Part shown: piece after piece, positions 42,216 through 52,150 of the stretch
Numbering within the stretch: the first letter of the stretch is position 1
Layout of the letters: each line of letters opens with the position of its first letter
Source of the DNA: Burkholderia sp052045245
Lineage (GTDB): Bacteria > Pseudomonadota > Gammaproteobacteria > Burkholderiales > Burkholderiaceae
Assembly (NCBI RefSeq): GCF_052045245.1
Contig: NZ_JBQEON010000037.1
Span: 1-64,000, forward strand
Direction of reading: 5' to 3'
Length of the DNA: 64,000 nucleotides
The notes under the pieces: model-generated
The model's input: only the letters and a program-made list of their open reading frames with translations
Database searches by the model: none
What the model was told of the DNA's origin: nothing
Made by a program: the position numbers and the translations under genes

Positions 42216-42788
42216 TCAGTCGAGTTTGAACGAGCCGAAAAACTGATCGAGCTGTTCCTGCGCGAGCGGTCCGTCGGCGATCACGACGGCCTGGTATGCG
42301 TGGCGGCCGCGCGCCACGAGCCGCGCGACGATCGTCTTGTGCGCATGGTCGCCACCGCTGGCCGCGCCCGCGACGCGCAGCTCGAGCCCGTTCACCGCGC
42401 CGCCGGCCGCGAGCGGCACCGGCACCGACGCCGTCTGCGGCGCGCCTTCGAGATTGCGCGACAGCCCGGAGCGGAGAAACTCGAGCGCGACACGACGCGT
42501 ATCGTCGCGGTCGTCGGGCAGCGTCAGCGTGCCGACCGCGAACACCGCGCCATCGACGTGTGCGGCCTGCATCCGCATCGGCATCGACGCACCACCGACC
42601 GCCACCGGCTGATTCTCGACCGTCGGCTTCGCCGGCAGGTCGATCGTGTAGCCGGCGTCGTTGTGCAGCGTACGCCAGTCATAGGACGGCGAGCACGCAG
42701 CCAGCGCCGCGCTCATGCACGCGAGCGCGGCGAAGTGTCGCAGCGAGCGGAAAAGGGGACGCAACGAATCGATGACTTCCTTCGGCAT
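42216..42788 (-). CDS. Putative periplasmic lipoprotein
   Basis: A 190-residue protein with a signal peptide ending in lipobox LAAC (SAALAACSPSYDW), so predicted to be lipidated. The mature part (DWRTLHNDAGYTIDLPAKPTVE, seen as NDAGYTIDLPAKP; FAVGTLTLPDD; RGRHAYQAVVIADG) resembles small beta-rich lipoproteins of unknown function. The start at 42788 (MPKEVIDSL) gives a normal signal peptide. Divergent from the TlpA-like gene, whose promoter shares the 163-bp gap. Confidence 0.8.
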   Translation of the reverse strand: MPKEVIDSLRPLFRSLRHFAALACMSAALAACSPSYDWRTLHNDAGYTIDLPAKPTVENQPVAVGGASMPMRMQAAHVDGAVFAVGTLTLPDDRDDTRRVALEFLRSGLSRNLEGAPQTASVPVPLAAGGAVNGLELRVAGAASGGDHAHKTIVARLVARGRHAYQAVVIADGPLAQEQLDQFFGSFKLD

Positions 42789-42951
42789 GGCAGTGATGGG
42801 GACAGGCAAAACGCCCATTATCCGCCGAAGCTGGCAGTCGGGATGCGTGGCGGCGGCCGGTGCGCGCGTCGCATTCGCGCTAAAATGACTGCCGAATTTC
42901 GACGTCCCTTGCATCGACCCGCGTCATCGACCGACTCCGAGAGCCCCGCAG

Positions 42952-43488
42952 ATGAACACCACGCCTCCCGCCCAGCGCCGCACCGGCCCCGCCCGCTATA
43001 TCGTCGCGGCCGTCATCGTCGCGGCCATCGCCGTTGCCGGCTTCTTCGCGTTCAACGGCAAGTCCACCGTGCCGGACGCCACGTTCACGCTGCTGTCGGG
43101 CCAGAAGGTGTCGACGGCCGGCGACCTGAAGGGCAAGGTCTATCTCGTGAACTTCTGGGCAACCAGCTGCGCGACCTGCATGCAGGAAATGCCGCAGATG
43201 GTCGATACCTATAACCGCTTCAAGGGCCAGGGGCTGGAATTCGTCGCGGTCGCGATGAACTACGATTCGCCGATGTACGTCGCGAACTACACGCAGACGC
43301 GCCAGCTGCCGTTCAAGGTCGCGCTCGACGACGGCAGCGTCGCGAAGCAGTTCGGCAACGTGCAGCTGACGCCGACGACCTTCGTCGTCGGCAAGGACGG
43401 CAAGATCCTGAAGCGCTACGTCGGCGCACCGCAATTCGCGGAACTCGACGCGCTGCTCAAGAAGGCGCTCGACAGCAACGCGGCCTGA
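42952..43488 (+). CDS. TlpA-like membrane-anchored thioredoxin-fold protein
   Basis: 178 residues: one N-terminal helix (YIVAAVIVAAIAVAGFFAF) and a periplasmic thioredoxin domain with the redox pair CATC (Cys73, Cys76 in NFWATSCATCMQEMPQM) and the cis-proline loop LTPTTFVV. Such proteins reduce apocytochrome c or oxidase subunit cysteines. Here it could serve the caa3 oxidase encoded about 20 kb away, but its target is not shown. Strong terminator 52 bp downstream. Confidence 0.92.
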   Translation: MNTTPPAQRRTGPARYIVAAVIVAAIAVAGFFAFNGKSTVPDATFTLLSGQKVSTAGDLKGKVYLVNFWATSCATCMQEMPQMVDTYNRFKGQGLEFVAVAMNYDSPMYVANYTQTRQLPFKVALDDGSVAKQFGNVQLTPTTFVVGKDGKILKRYVGAPQFAELDALLKKALDSNAA

Positions 43489-43540
43489 GCGCCGCCGCGC
43501 GATACCCCGCTCGATGGGCGCACGCCGCCCTTCCCGGCAA

Positions 43541-43569
43541 AACGGACCGCCCTGCGGTCCGTTCGTTTT

Positions 43570-43570
<1 letters not shown>
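43541..43570. terminator. Terminator shared by the TlpA-like gene and dctD
   Basis: AACGGACCGC, loop CCT, GCGGTCCGTT, then CGTTTTT on the plus strand. On the minus strand TTTTG follows the stem, so it can act in both directions. It abuts the dctD stop codon. Confidence 0.85.
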
Positions 43571-44925
<1,355 letters not shown>

Positions 44926-45012
44926 CGTAGTCACTTGCTCCTGACAGGCCGCGCGGCGCGGATGCGCGCGGCTCTCGTTGATGCCGGCCGTGCGGCGAAC
45001 GGCTGGCGCGCC

Positions 45013-47040
45013 CTAGCGCGAGCCCGCCTGCTCGGACACGGAGTCCGGATGATGCGTGCGCGCGCGCCGCAGCGTCAAGACGAACAGCGCGCCGCCTGAC
45101 GGTGCATTGCGCGCGGTCAGCGCGCCGCCCGCGTCGCTCGCGATCGACGACGAGATCGCGAGACCGAGCCCGAGCCCGCGCCCCATTTCCTTGGTCGTGA
45201 AGAACGGTTCGAACAGCCGCGGCAGCAGGTCGGGCGCGATGCCGGACCCGTTGTCGCGCACCTCGACCGCGAGCGTCGCGACCGACACCGCGATCGTCAC
45301 TTCGATCGCCGGCGCCGCGACACCCGCGACCGCGTCGAGCGCGTTGCCGAGCAGGTTGATCAGCACCTGTTCGAGGCGCAGGTCCTCGCAGCGGGCGACG
45401 AGTTCCGGATAGTCGCGTGCGAGGTCGAGCGGCACATCGCGCGCGGGCGACACGGTCGCGTCCTGCAGCGTCAGCGTGAGCGCCACGCCGCGCAGCCGGT
45501 CGCCGAGCAGCGACAGCACGCTGCGCAGCGCGCGCACGACGAGCGCCTGTTCGTTGCGCGGCTTCGCGCGGCCGACGAACAGTTTCAGCTGGTTGGTGAT
45601 CTTGCCCATCCGCTCGGTCAGCGCGGCGATCGCTTCCAGGTTCTCGCGCGCGGCCGCCTGCTCGCCGCGATCGAGCAGCACGCGCGTGTTGTCCGAAAAG
45701 CTGCGCAACGCCGCGAGCGGCTGGTTCAGTTCATGCGTGATGCCGGCCGCCATCTGGCCCAGCGCGGCGAGCTTGCTCGCCTGGATCAGTTCGTCGTGCG
45801 CGGCGCGCAATTCCTGTTCCGCATGGATCCGGTCGCCAACCTCCTTCTGCAACTGCGCGTTCGCTTCCGACAGGTCGGCCGTGCGTTCCTCGACGCGCCG
45901 GTTCAACTCCGCATACGCCTGCTGCAGCAGCGCGCGGCCGCGGATCATCTCGCGCACGCGCGCACGGCGCATCCGCCAGTAGAACGCGAGCAGGGCCACC
46001 GACACGAAGCCGAAACCGGTGACGATCGTCGCGTTGCGCGCGTCGGCGTCGATCGGTGCGATCGGCGCGAGCGTGACGAGCAGCCAGTCGGGTTCGCCGA
46101 TCCGCCGCTTGCTGGCGAGAAAGCGCGGCGCGCGCCGACCGGGACCAAGGCGCACGATTTCCGCGTCGGCGCCGAGCACCTGCTCGACGCGCAGCGGCAG
46201 CGGCGTGACCGGCTGCTGCGCGTACTGGCGCGTCTCGTAGATCGACGCGGCGACGGGCCCCGTCAACGGATGCAGCGTGTGATATTTCCACGCGGGCACG
46301 GACGACAGGAACACGACGCCGTGATCGTCCGCGACGACGAGCGGCTCGGACGCATCGGCGCCCTGGAACCATTCGAGATTGAGCTTCACGACGACGACAC
46401 CCGCGATCTTGCCGTCGCGCCACACCGGTTGCGAGATGTAGTAGCCAGGATCGCGCGAGATCGTGCCGATTCCGAAGAAGCGGCCGACCCGGCCGTTCAT
46501 CGCGTCGATGAAATACGGACGGAACTGGTATCCGATCCCGACGAAGCTGTCGGGCGCGCGCCAGTTGCTGGCGGCGACGCACAGGCCGTCCGCGTCGATC
46601 ACGTAGGTGACGGTCGCGTGCGCGTGTTCGTTGAGGTCTTCGAGATAGCGGTTCGCGCGCGCGGTGAAATCGGCGCGCTTCGGCTCGGCGAGCAGGTCCT
46701 GTACGTACGGATGGCTGCCGAGCAGATAAGGCAGCGATTCGTAGCGGTCGAGCGTGCTCTTGAGCGCGTTGGTGGTGCGGTCGACGCGTACCGCGGCGTT
46801 GCGCTGCAGCTCGGCGACGCCGCGCTGCCACGTGATGGTCCACGTCAGCGCGCACGCCGCCGCGAGCGCGGCGGCAAGCATGACGAGGATGAACAGGCGG
46901 CGCTTCACGGACGTGACTTCCTGGCGATGCGGATCACCTATTGTGTCATAGGGCTCCGCATCGCCACCCAGGCCGCCTCGGCCGTCCTGGCCATCGCGCG
47001 GCGCGCCGCCTGCGGGCGGTGCCGCCGCCTGCTCGTTCAT
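45013..47040 (-). CDS. dctB: C4-dicarboxylate sensor histidine kinase DctB
   Basis: A 675-residue membrane kinase. TM1 near residues 47-70, a periplasmic double-PAS-like sensor (NRYLEDLNEHAHATVTYVID, seen as LNEHAHATVTYVI; GYQFRPYFIDAMNG; RDPGYYISQPVWRDG), TM2 near 340-360, a coiled linker and a HisKA domain with His436 (GITHELNQPLAALRSFSDN, seen as THELNQPLAALR). Then an ATPase domain (NLLGNALDAV, DNGSGIAPDLLPRLFEPFFTTK). The ATG at 47040 lies four bases after the dctA stop, pointing to translational coupling. The first 45 residues are Gly/Ala-rich cytoplasmic sequence. Confidence 0.94.
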   Translation of the reverse strand: MNEQAAAPPAGGAPRDGQDGRGGLGGDAEPYDTIGDPHRQEVTSVKRRLFILVMLAAALAAACALTWTITWQRGVAELQRNAAVRVDRTTNALKSTLDRYESLPYLLGSHPYVQDLLAEPKRADFTARANRYLEDLNEHAHATVTYVIDADGLCVAASNWRAPDSFVGIGYQFRPYFIDAMNGRVGRFFGIGTISRDPGYYISQPVWRDGKIAGVVVVKLNLEWFQGADASEPLVVADDHGVVFLSSVPAWKYHTLHPLTGPVAASIYETRQYAQQPVTPLPLRVEQVLGADAEIVRLGPGRRAPRFLASKRRIGEPDWLLVTLAPIAPIDADARNATIVTGFGFVSVALLAFYWRMRRARVREMIRGRALLQQAYAELNRRVEERTADLSEANAQLQKEVGDRIHAEQELRAAHDELIQASKLAALGQMAAGITHELNQPLAALRSFSDNTRVLLDRGEQAAARENLEAIAALTERMGKITNQLKLFVGRAKPRNEQALVVRALRSVLSLLGDRLRGVALTLTLQDATVSPARDVPLDLARDYPELVARCEDLRLEQVLINLLGNALDAVAGVAAPAIEVTIAVSVATLAVEVRDNGSGIAPDLLPRLFEPFFTTKEMGRGLGLGLAISSSIASDAGGALTARNAPSGGALFVLTLRRARTHHPDSVSEQAGSR

Positions 47041-47044
47041 GGCA

Positions 47045-48334
47045 TCAGACGCCGGCCGTCTCGGTCGTCTTGACCTCGCCACCGCCCGTCAGCGCCTGGC
47101 GCAGCTTGTTGCGGTCGAGCTCCTTCTCCCACGCCGACACGACAACGGTGGCGACGCCGTTGCCGACGATGTTGGTCAGCGCACGGCATTCGCTCATGAA
47201 GCGGTCGATGCCGAGGATCAGCACCATGCCCGACAGCGGGATCGTCGGCACGACGGCGAGCGTCGCGGCGAGCGTGATGAAGCCCGCGCCCGTGACACCG
47301 CTCGCGCCCTTCGAGGTCAGCATCGCGACCGCGAGCAGCGTGAGCTGCTGCATCCACGTCAGTTCGATGTTGGTCGCCTGCGCGATGAACAGTACGGCCA
47401 TCGTCATGTAGATGTTGGTGCCGTCGAGGTTGAACGAGTACCCGGTCGGCACCACGAGGCCGACGACCGAACGCGAGCAGCCGGCCTTCTCGAGCTTTTC
47501 CATCAGCTGCGGCAGCGCGGCTTCCGACGAGCTCGTGCCGAGCACGATCAGCATCTCTTCCTTGATGTACGACACGAAGCGGATGATCGAGAAGCCCGTG
47601 GCGCGCGCGATCGTGCCGAGCACGACCAGCACGAACACGACCGACGTCAGGTAGAACGTGCCGATCAGCTTCAGCAAAGGCACGAGCGAGCCGACGCCGT
47701 ACTTGCCGATCGTGAACGCCATCGCGCCGAACGCGCCGATCGGCGCCAGCTTCGTGACGATGTGCACGATGCCGAACAGCACGCGCGTGAGGCCGTCGAT
47801 GAAATCGGTGACGACCTTGCCGCGCTCGCCGAGGTGCGCGAGCACGCTGCCGAACAGCATCGCGACCAGCAGGATCTGCAGGATTTCGCCCTGCGCGAAC
47901 GCATCGACCATCGTGTTCGGGATGATGTGCATCAGGAAGTCGACCGTCGACTGCCCGTGCGCCTTCGCCGCGTACGACGCGACGGCCTTGCCGTCGAGCG
48001 TTGCCGGATCGATGTTGAAGCCGACGCCCGGACGCAGGATGTGCGTGGCCGCGAGGCCCAGCAGCAGCGCGAAGGTCGACACGATCTCGAAGTACAGCAG
48101 CGCCTTGCCGCCGACGCGGCCGACCTTCTTCATGTCCTCCATGCCGGCGATGCCGGTGACGACCGTACAGAAGATGATCGGGCCGATCACCATCTTGATC
48201 AATTTGATGAAGCCGTCGCCGAGCGGCTTCATGTCGGTGGCGAGCGCCGGATAGAGGTGGCCGAGGATCACGCCGACGATGATGGCGAAGATCACCTGCA
48301 CATAGAGCACTTTGTAGAAGGGTTTCTTCTTCAC
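47045..48334 (-). CDS. dctA: C4-dicarboxylate transporter DctA
   Basis: A 429-residue cation:dicarboxylate symporter (succinate, fumarate, malate uptake). Family motifs: MVIGPIIFCTVVTGIAGM, LGTSSSEAALPQLMEKLE (substrate-loop serines, LGTSSSEAALP), VPTGYSFNLDGTNIYM and GIDRFMSECRALTNIVGN. The GTG start at 48334 has an AGGA site and gives the family length; the longer reading is leader sequence. dctA-dctB-dctD lie in one direction, so the transporter and its regulators may share the sigma-54 transcript. Confidence 0.95.
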   Translation of the reverse strand: MKKKPFYKVLYVQVIFAIIVGVILGHLYPALATDMKPLGDGFIKLIKMVIGPIIFCTVVTGIAGMEDMKKVGRVGGKALLYFEIVSTFALLLGLAATHILRPGVGFNIDPATLDGKAVASYAAKAHGQSTVDFLMHIIPNTMVDAFAQGEILQILLVAMLFGSVLAHLGERGKVVTDFIDGLTRVLFGIVHIVTKLAPIGAFGAMAFTIGKYGVGSLVPLLKLIGTFYLTSVVFVLVVLGTIARATGFSIIRFVSYIKEEMLIVLGTSSSEAALPQLMEKLEKAGCSRSVVGLVVPTGYSFNLDGTNIYMTMAVLFIAQATNIELTWMQQLTLLAVAMLTSKGASGVTGAGFITLAATLAVVPTIPLSGMVLILGIDRFMSECRALTNIVGNGVATVVVSAWEKELDRNKLRQALTGGGEVKTTETAGV

Positions 48335-48536
48335 GATGGTTCCTGCTGAAGTAGATGAGCCGGTGGAAACGGCGTCACGCGCGCGGACGAATGTCACAGG
48401 GGAAGATTCACTCGCCCGCGCGGCTGCCGTGCCGCAACAAGCGATGCCTCAAGACGTCCGGAGGGGATGGAAGGCAGTGGTCATCGATTGTCTCCTTGAT
48501 TTAATAGTCGGGCCGGGGGATGGCCGTGCCTTTTAT

Positions 48537-48555
48537 ATTGCAAGGTCGATGCCAG
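48537..48555 (-). promoter_or_regulatory. Sigma-54 promoter of dctA
   Basis: Minus strand CTGGCATCGACCTTGCAAT: -24 GG (48553-48552) and -12 GC (48541-48540) are exactly 10 bases apart and both flanks match the RpoN consensus. The start site would be near 48528. Agrees with DctD, a GAFTGA-type activator, being encoded downstream. Confidence 0.75.
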
Positions 48556-48644
48556 CGTTCCGAAACGCCTCAAGTCATTGTTTTTATTGCATTTCTCACA
48601 ATGCGGCAGGCAAGAAAATCCGGGATTCCGGATTTCCGGAAAAT

Positions 48645-48668
48645 ATCCGTCCGGCGATCCGGACGGAT
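48645..48668 (-). terminator. Palindrome downstream of actP
   Basis: ATCCGTCCGG and CCGGACGGAT around a CGAT loop, then ATTTTCC on the minus strand, 20 bp past the actP stop. It may end the actP transcript, or belong to the dctA activator sites. Confidence 0.5.
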
Positions 48669-48688
48669 GGGCGCTTTCATCCGATGAA

Positions 48689-50374
48689 TCAATGCTGCAC
48701 GGCGCCGCTGGCCCGCACGCCCGTCTGCGCGTAGAACTCCTGGTGAGCGAACGCGTCGCGCTCGCGCCGCGCGCGCTCGCTACGATCCGCGAGCGAGCCG
48801 ACGACGATCCCGACGAACGCGAGCGGCACCGACACGAGCGCCGGATTGTCGAGGAACACCGGCGCATGCGCGTGGTGCAGCACGTCGACCCACACCGACT
48901 TCGACAGCACCGTGAGCGCGACCGCCGACGCGAGGCCGAGGCCGCCGCCGAGCACCGCGCCGCGCGTCGTCATCCCGCGCCAGAAGATCGACATCGCGAG
49001 CACCGGGAAATTCGCGCTGGCGGCCACCGCCGCGACGAGCCCGACCATGAACGCGACGTTCACGTGCTCGAACAGGATCGACAGCGCGATCGCGATGGCC
49101 GACAGCCCGATCGTCGACGCGCGCGAGATGCGCATTTCCAGCCGCTCGTCGGGCTTGCCGCGCGCCCACATCTGCGCGTACAGGTCGTGCGAGATCGTGG
49201 TCGCGCCGGCGAGCGTGAGCCCGGCGACCACCGCGAGGATCGTCGCGAACGTGACGGCCGCGATGAACCCGTAGAACCAGTTTCCGCCGACCGCCTGCGC
49301 GAGCTTCACCGCGACCATGTTCGAGCCGCCGAGCAGGTCGTGCGTCAGGTTGAAGGTGCCGTTCGCGTCGAGCCGGAAGAACTCCGGATGCTGCGCGAGC
49401 AGCACGATCGCCGAGAAGCCGATCACGAAGGTCAGCAAATAGAAGTAGCCAATGAAGCCGGTCGCATAGAGCACCGACTTGCGCGCCTCCTTGGCGTTCG
49501 GCACCGTGAAGAAGCGCATCAGGATGTGCGGGAAGCCGGCCGTGCCGAACATCAGCGCGATGCCGAGCGACAGCGCATTGGCCGGATCGCGGATCAGCTT
49601 GCCGGGCCCCATGATCGACAACGCGCCCGGATGCACGGCCACCGCGCGGCGGAACATTGCGTCGACGCTGAAGCCGAATTCGCCGAGCGCAAGCAACGCG
49701 AGCACCGTCGCGCCGCACAGCAGCAGCACGGCCTTGATCACCTGCACCCAGGTGGTCGCGGTCATCCCGCCGAAAAATACGTAGACGACCATCAGCACGC
49801 CGACGATCAGCTCGGCCGTGCCGTACGACAGCCCGAACAGCAGCTGGATCAGCTTGCCCGCGCCGACCATCTGCACGACCAGATACAGCACGACGATCGT
49901 CAGCGCGTTCGCGGACGTCAGGAGCCGGATCGGCCGCTGCGCGAAGCGGTACGCGACGACGTCGACGAACGTGAACTTGCCAAGGTTGCGCAGCGGCTCG
50001 GCGATCAGGAACATCACGAACGGCCAGCCGACCAGGAAGCCGATCGAGTAGATCAGCCCGTCGAAGCCGAACATGAACACCATCCCCGACAGCCCGAGGA
50101 ACGACGCGGCCGACATGTAGTCGCCCGCGATCGCGAGCCCGTTCTGCAGCCCGGTGATGCCACCGCCCGCCGTGTAGAAGTCGCGCGTCGAACGCGTGCG
50201 GCGCGCGGCCCAGCGCGTGAGCGCGAGCGTCGCGAACACGAACGCGAAGAACATCGCGATCGCCACCGGGTTCAGCTCGACCTTGTCGGGCATCGGGCCC
50301 GCGACGCCGGTCGCATGGGCGGCGGAAGCAACGAGAACGGCCAGCGCGCCGAGCGCGCTCGAAATGCGTCGCAT
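48689..50374 (-). CDS. actP: Cation/acetate symporter ActP (SSS family)
   Basis: A 561-residue sodium:solute symporter with a signal-like first helix and 13 further helices. Motifs: GGGITGLQNGLAIAGDYMSAASFLG (as TGLQNGLAIAGDYMSAASF), GWPFVMFLIAEPLRNLG, YVFFGGMTATTWVQVIKAVLL (GGMTATTWVQVIKA) and GTAGFPHILMRFFTV. ATG 50374 has a GGAGG site. It is preceded by the DUF485 gene with an 11-bp gap, the usual yjcH-actP pair. Acetate is the family's best-known substrate; other short carboxylates are possible. Confidence 0.94.
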   Translation of the reverse strand: MRRISSALGALAVLVASAAHATGVAGPMPDKVELNPVAIAMFFAFVFATLALTRWAARRTRSTRDFYTAGGGITGLQNGLAIAGDYMSAASFLGLSGMVFMFGFDGLIYSIGFLVGWPFVMFLIAEPLRNLGKFTFVDVVAYRFAQRPIRLLTSANALTIVVLYLVVQMVGAGKLIQLLFGLSYGTAELIVGVLMVVYVFFGGMTATTWVQVIKAVLLLCGATVLALLALGEFGFSVDAMFRRAVAVHPGALSIMGPGKLIRDPANALSLGIALMFGTAGFPHILMRFFTVPNAKEARKSVLYATGFIGYFYLLTFVIGFSAIVLLAQHPEFFRLDANGTFNLTHDLLGGSNMVAVKLAQAVGGNWFYGFIAAVTFATILAVVAGLTLAGATTISHDLYAQMWARGKPDERLEMRISRASTIGLSAIAIALSILFEHVNVAFMVGLVAAVAASANFPVLAMSIFWRGMTTRGAVLGGGLGLASAVALTVLSKSVWVDVLHHAHAPVFLDNPALVSVPLAFVGIVVGSLADRSERARRERDAFAHQEFYAQTGVRASGAVQH

Positions 50375-50385
50375 GTCGGCCTCCG

Positions 50386-50691
50386 TCACGAACGCTGCAG
50401 GATCGCGTCGACGCGGCGGTCGAACGCACGGTTCGCGCGCAGCACGTAGCACGCGGTCAGGCCGATCGCGACCAGGATGATCGCGACGCCCGCGACGATC
50501 CCGACCGTGGTCGTCGCGCCGCGGTACAGCGGCGCGGCCAGCACGTGCGGTGCGAGCGCGACGAGCAGGATGAAGCCGTAGTAGGTGGCGATCATCAGCG
50601 CCGTCAGCGTGAAGCTGAAGCGGCGCCGCGCCCGCACGAGTTGCTGGTAGTCACGGCGCGCCGTGACCGATTCGATGACGGAAAGCTCCAT
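50386..50691 (-). CDS. DUF485 membrane protein (YjcH-like)
   Basis: A 101-residue protein with two helices (FTLTALMIATYYGFILLVALAP and GIVAGVAIILVAIGLTACYVL) and the DUF485 signature (YQQLVRARRRFSFTLT). It always accompanies ActP-type symporters and may assist them. AGGAG precedes the ATG. The leader upstream carries the hairpin repeats at 50702-50817. Confidence 0.92.
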   Translation of the reverse strand: MELSVIESVTARRDYQQLVRARRRFSFTLTALMIATYYGFILLVALAPHVLAAPLYRGATTTVGIVAGVAIILVAIGLTACYVLRANRAFDRRVDAILQRS

Positions 50692-50701
50692 GGTGTCTCC
50701 T

Positions 50702-50817
50702 GTCGACCAGAGTTGGCGCTTTAGCGCTTACTCTGGTCCCATGCTTCGCGGTCGACCAGAGTTGGCGCTTTAGCGCTTATGTCGGCCGGTGTTAGTGCTT
50801 CAGCACTTACTCCGGCC
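50702..50817 (-). repeat. Tandem hairpin repeat units in the DUF485-actP leader
   Basis: A perfect 29-bp direct repeat occurs at 50702-50730 and 50751-50779, followed by a diverged third unit (50784-50817). Units 1 and 3 fold into the same shape: an outer stem (9 bp in unit 1, GACCAGAGT/ACTCTGGTC; GGCCGG/CCGGCC plus GT/AC in unit 3), a T-T mismatch, a 5-bp inner stem and a TTTA or TTCA tetraloop. Base changes between units are compensatory, so the RNA structure appears selected. Unit 2 has a degenerate 3' arm. Function is unknown; attenuation or a dispersed genomic repeat are options. Confidence 0.7.
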
Positions 50818-50831
50818 CCGCAGGGCAACCA

Positions 50832-50847
50832 CCTCGTCTTTGCGAGG
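50832..50847. repeat. Additional hairpin next to the repeat array
   Basis: CCTCG and CGAGG around a short T-rich loop, flanked by a further CCACC/GGTGG pairing (50829-50859). Between the CoA-transferase stop and the hairpin array; it may act as the CoA-transferase operon terminator. Confidence 0.4.
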
Positions 50848-50914
50848 GGGGTCTGGTGGATGATCGGCGCGTGAGCGGCACCGCCCGCGCCGCGGCGGCA
50901 AGTCATGAAACGCG

Positions 50915-52120
50915 TTACACGATGCGGTCCGCACGCAGCCGCGCCAGCTCGTCCGCCGACAACCCGAGCCAGCCGCCGAGCACGTCGTCCGTATCGGCGC
51001 CGAGCACCGGCGGCGCACCGCGCACCGGCAGGCGCGCGCCGTCGAAGCGATACGGCGGCGCAAGCACGTCGACGCCGCCGGCGACCGGATGCCGCTGCCG
51101 CGTGACGAGTCCCGCGCGAGTCGCGCGCTCGGAGGTCAGCGCGTCATGCAGGCCGAGCACTTCGCCGCACGGAATGCCCGCCTCGGCGAGTGCCGCGAGC
51201 AGCATCGCGCGCGGCCGGCGCGCGAGTTCGCCGCGCAGCTCGGGCAGCAACGCGGCGCGATGCTCCGAGCGGCCGAGGTTGGTCTTGTAGCGTTCGTCCG
51301 CGGCGAGATCGGGCCGCTCGATCGCGTCGCAGAAGCGCGCGAACTGCGTGTTGTTGCCGACCGTGATCACGATCGGGCCATCGGCCGCATCGAACACGCC
51401 GTACGGCACGATCGACGGATGCGCGTTGCCGTAGCGCGGCGGATCCTCGCCCGTCAGCAGCGCGTCGAGCCCGTAGTAAGCGGTGATCATCAGCCCGCAG
51501 TCGAACAGCGCCATCTCGATGCGCCGGCCGCGCCCGGTCGCGTGGCGCTCGTATAGCGCGGCGAGGATCGCCTGCGCCGAATACATGCCGGTGAACAGGT
51601 CGACCGCCGCGACGCCAAATTTCAGCGGCGGCTGGCCGGCCTCGCCGTTCAGCGCCATCAGGCCGGCCTCGCCCTGCACGACGAGGTCGTAGCCGGGCCG
51701 CGCGGCCTCCGGCCCCGAGCGGTCGTAGCCCGAGATCGCGCAATGCACGAGCCGCGGATTCAGCTCGGCCAGCGCGTCGTAGCCGAGCCCGAGCCGTTCC
51801 GCGCCGCCGCACTTGAAGTTGTGGATCAGCACGTCGGCCTGCGCGGCCAGCTCGCGCGCGATGCGCTGCCCGGCTTCCGTCTGCAGGTCGACGCAGATCG
51901 ACCGCTTGCTGCGGTTCACGCTGTTGAAGTAGGTCGTCTCGGTGTTGCCGATCCGCAGCCCCCAGTCGCGCGTGTCGTCGCCGCGCGCCGGATGCTCGAC
52001 CTTGATCACTTCCGCGCCGAAATCGGCGAGCACCATCGCGCTCCACGGGCCCGCGAGCACGCGCGAGAAATCGAGTACCTTCACGCCGGCCAGCGGCAGC
52101 GCGCGCGCCTCGTTCGTCAT
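50915..52120 (-). CDS. CaiB/BaiF family CoA transferase
   Basis: A 401-residue class III CoA transferase that moves CoA between carboxylic acids. Motifs: LAGVKVLDFSRVLAGPWSAMVLADFGAEVIKVE (as GVKVLDFSRVLAGPW and LADFGAEVIKVEHP), HNFKCGGAERLGLGYD, and the catalytic aspartate in PGYDLVVQGEAGLM. ATG 52120 follows GGAGGAG. It is the last gene of a four-gene minus-strand operon with two acyl-CoA dehydrogenases and a FadB-like enzyme, so it probably activates the acid that operon degrades. Confidence 0.92.
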   Translation of the reverse strand: MTNEARALPLAGVKVLDFSRVLAGPWSAMVLADFGAEVIKVEHPARGDDTRDWGLRIGNTETTYFNSVNRSKRSICVDLQTEAGQRIARELAAQADVLIHNFKCGGAERLGLGYDALAELNPRLVHCAISGYDRSGPEAARPGYDLVVQGEAGLMALNGEAGQPPLKFGVAAVDLFTGMYSAQAILAALYERHATGRGRRIEMALFDCGLMITAYYGLDALLTGEDPPRYGNAHPSIVPYGVFDAADGPIVITVGNNTQFARFCDAIERPDLAADERYKTNLGRSEHRAALLPELRGELARRPRAMLLAALAEAGIPCGEVLGLHDALTSERATRAGLVTRQRHPVAGGVDVLAPPYRFDGARLPVRGAPPVLGADTDDVLGGWLGLSADELARLRADRIV

Positions 52121-52150
52121 CGTTGTCTCCTCCATTCGCGTCGTGCGCCC

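Larger units (their letters stand above)
48335..48688. promoter_or_regulatory. dctA control region
   Basis: 354 bp without a gene. On the minus strand it contains, from upstream to downstream, a terminator-like palindrome after actP (48645-48668), a second dyad AATCCGG-N4-CCGGATT (48617-48634) about 60 bp above the -24 element, the sigma-54 promoter (48537-48555), and a leader of about 190 nt. The dyads are candidates for DctD upstream activating sites. Confidence 0.55.

Noticed and set aside
48578..50449. 623-residue plus-strand reading frame opposite actP
   Set aside because: Composition (E/R/H/D-rich, no hydrophobic pattern) and lack of ribosome site show it is a mirror of the transporter gene.
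50702..50779. CRISPR array
   Set aside because: Only two perfect repeats, a 20-bp spacing that is too short, hairpin covariation with a third unit, and no cas genes.
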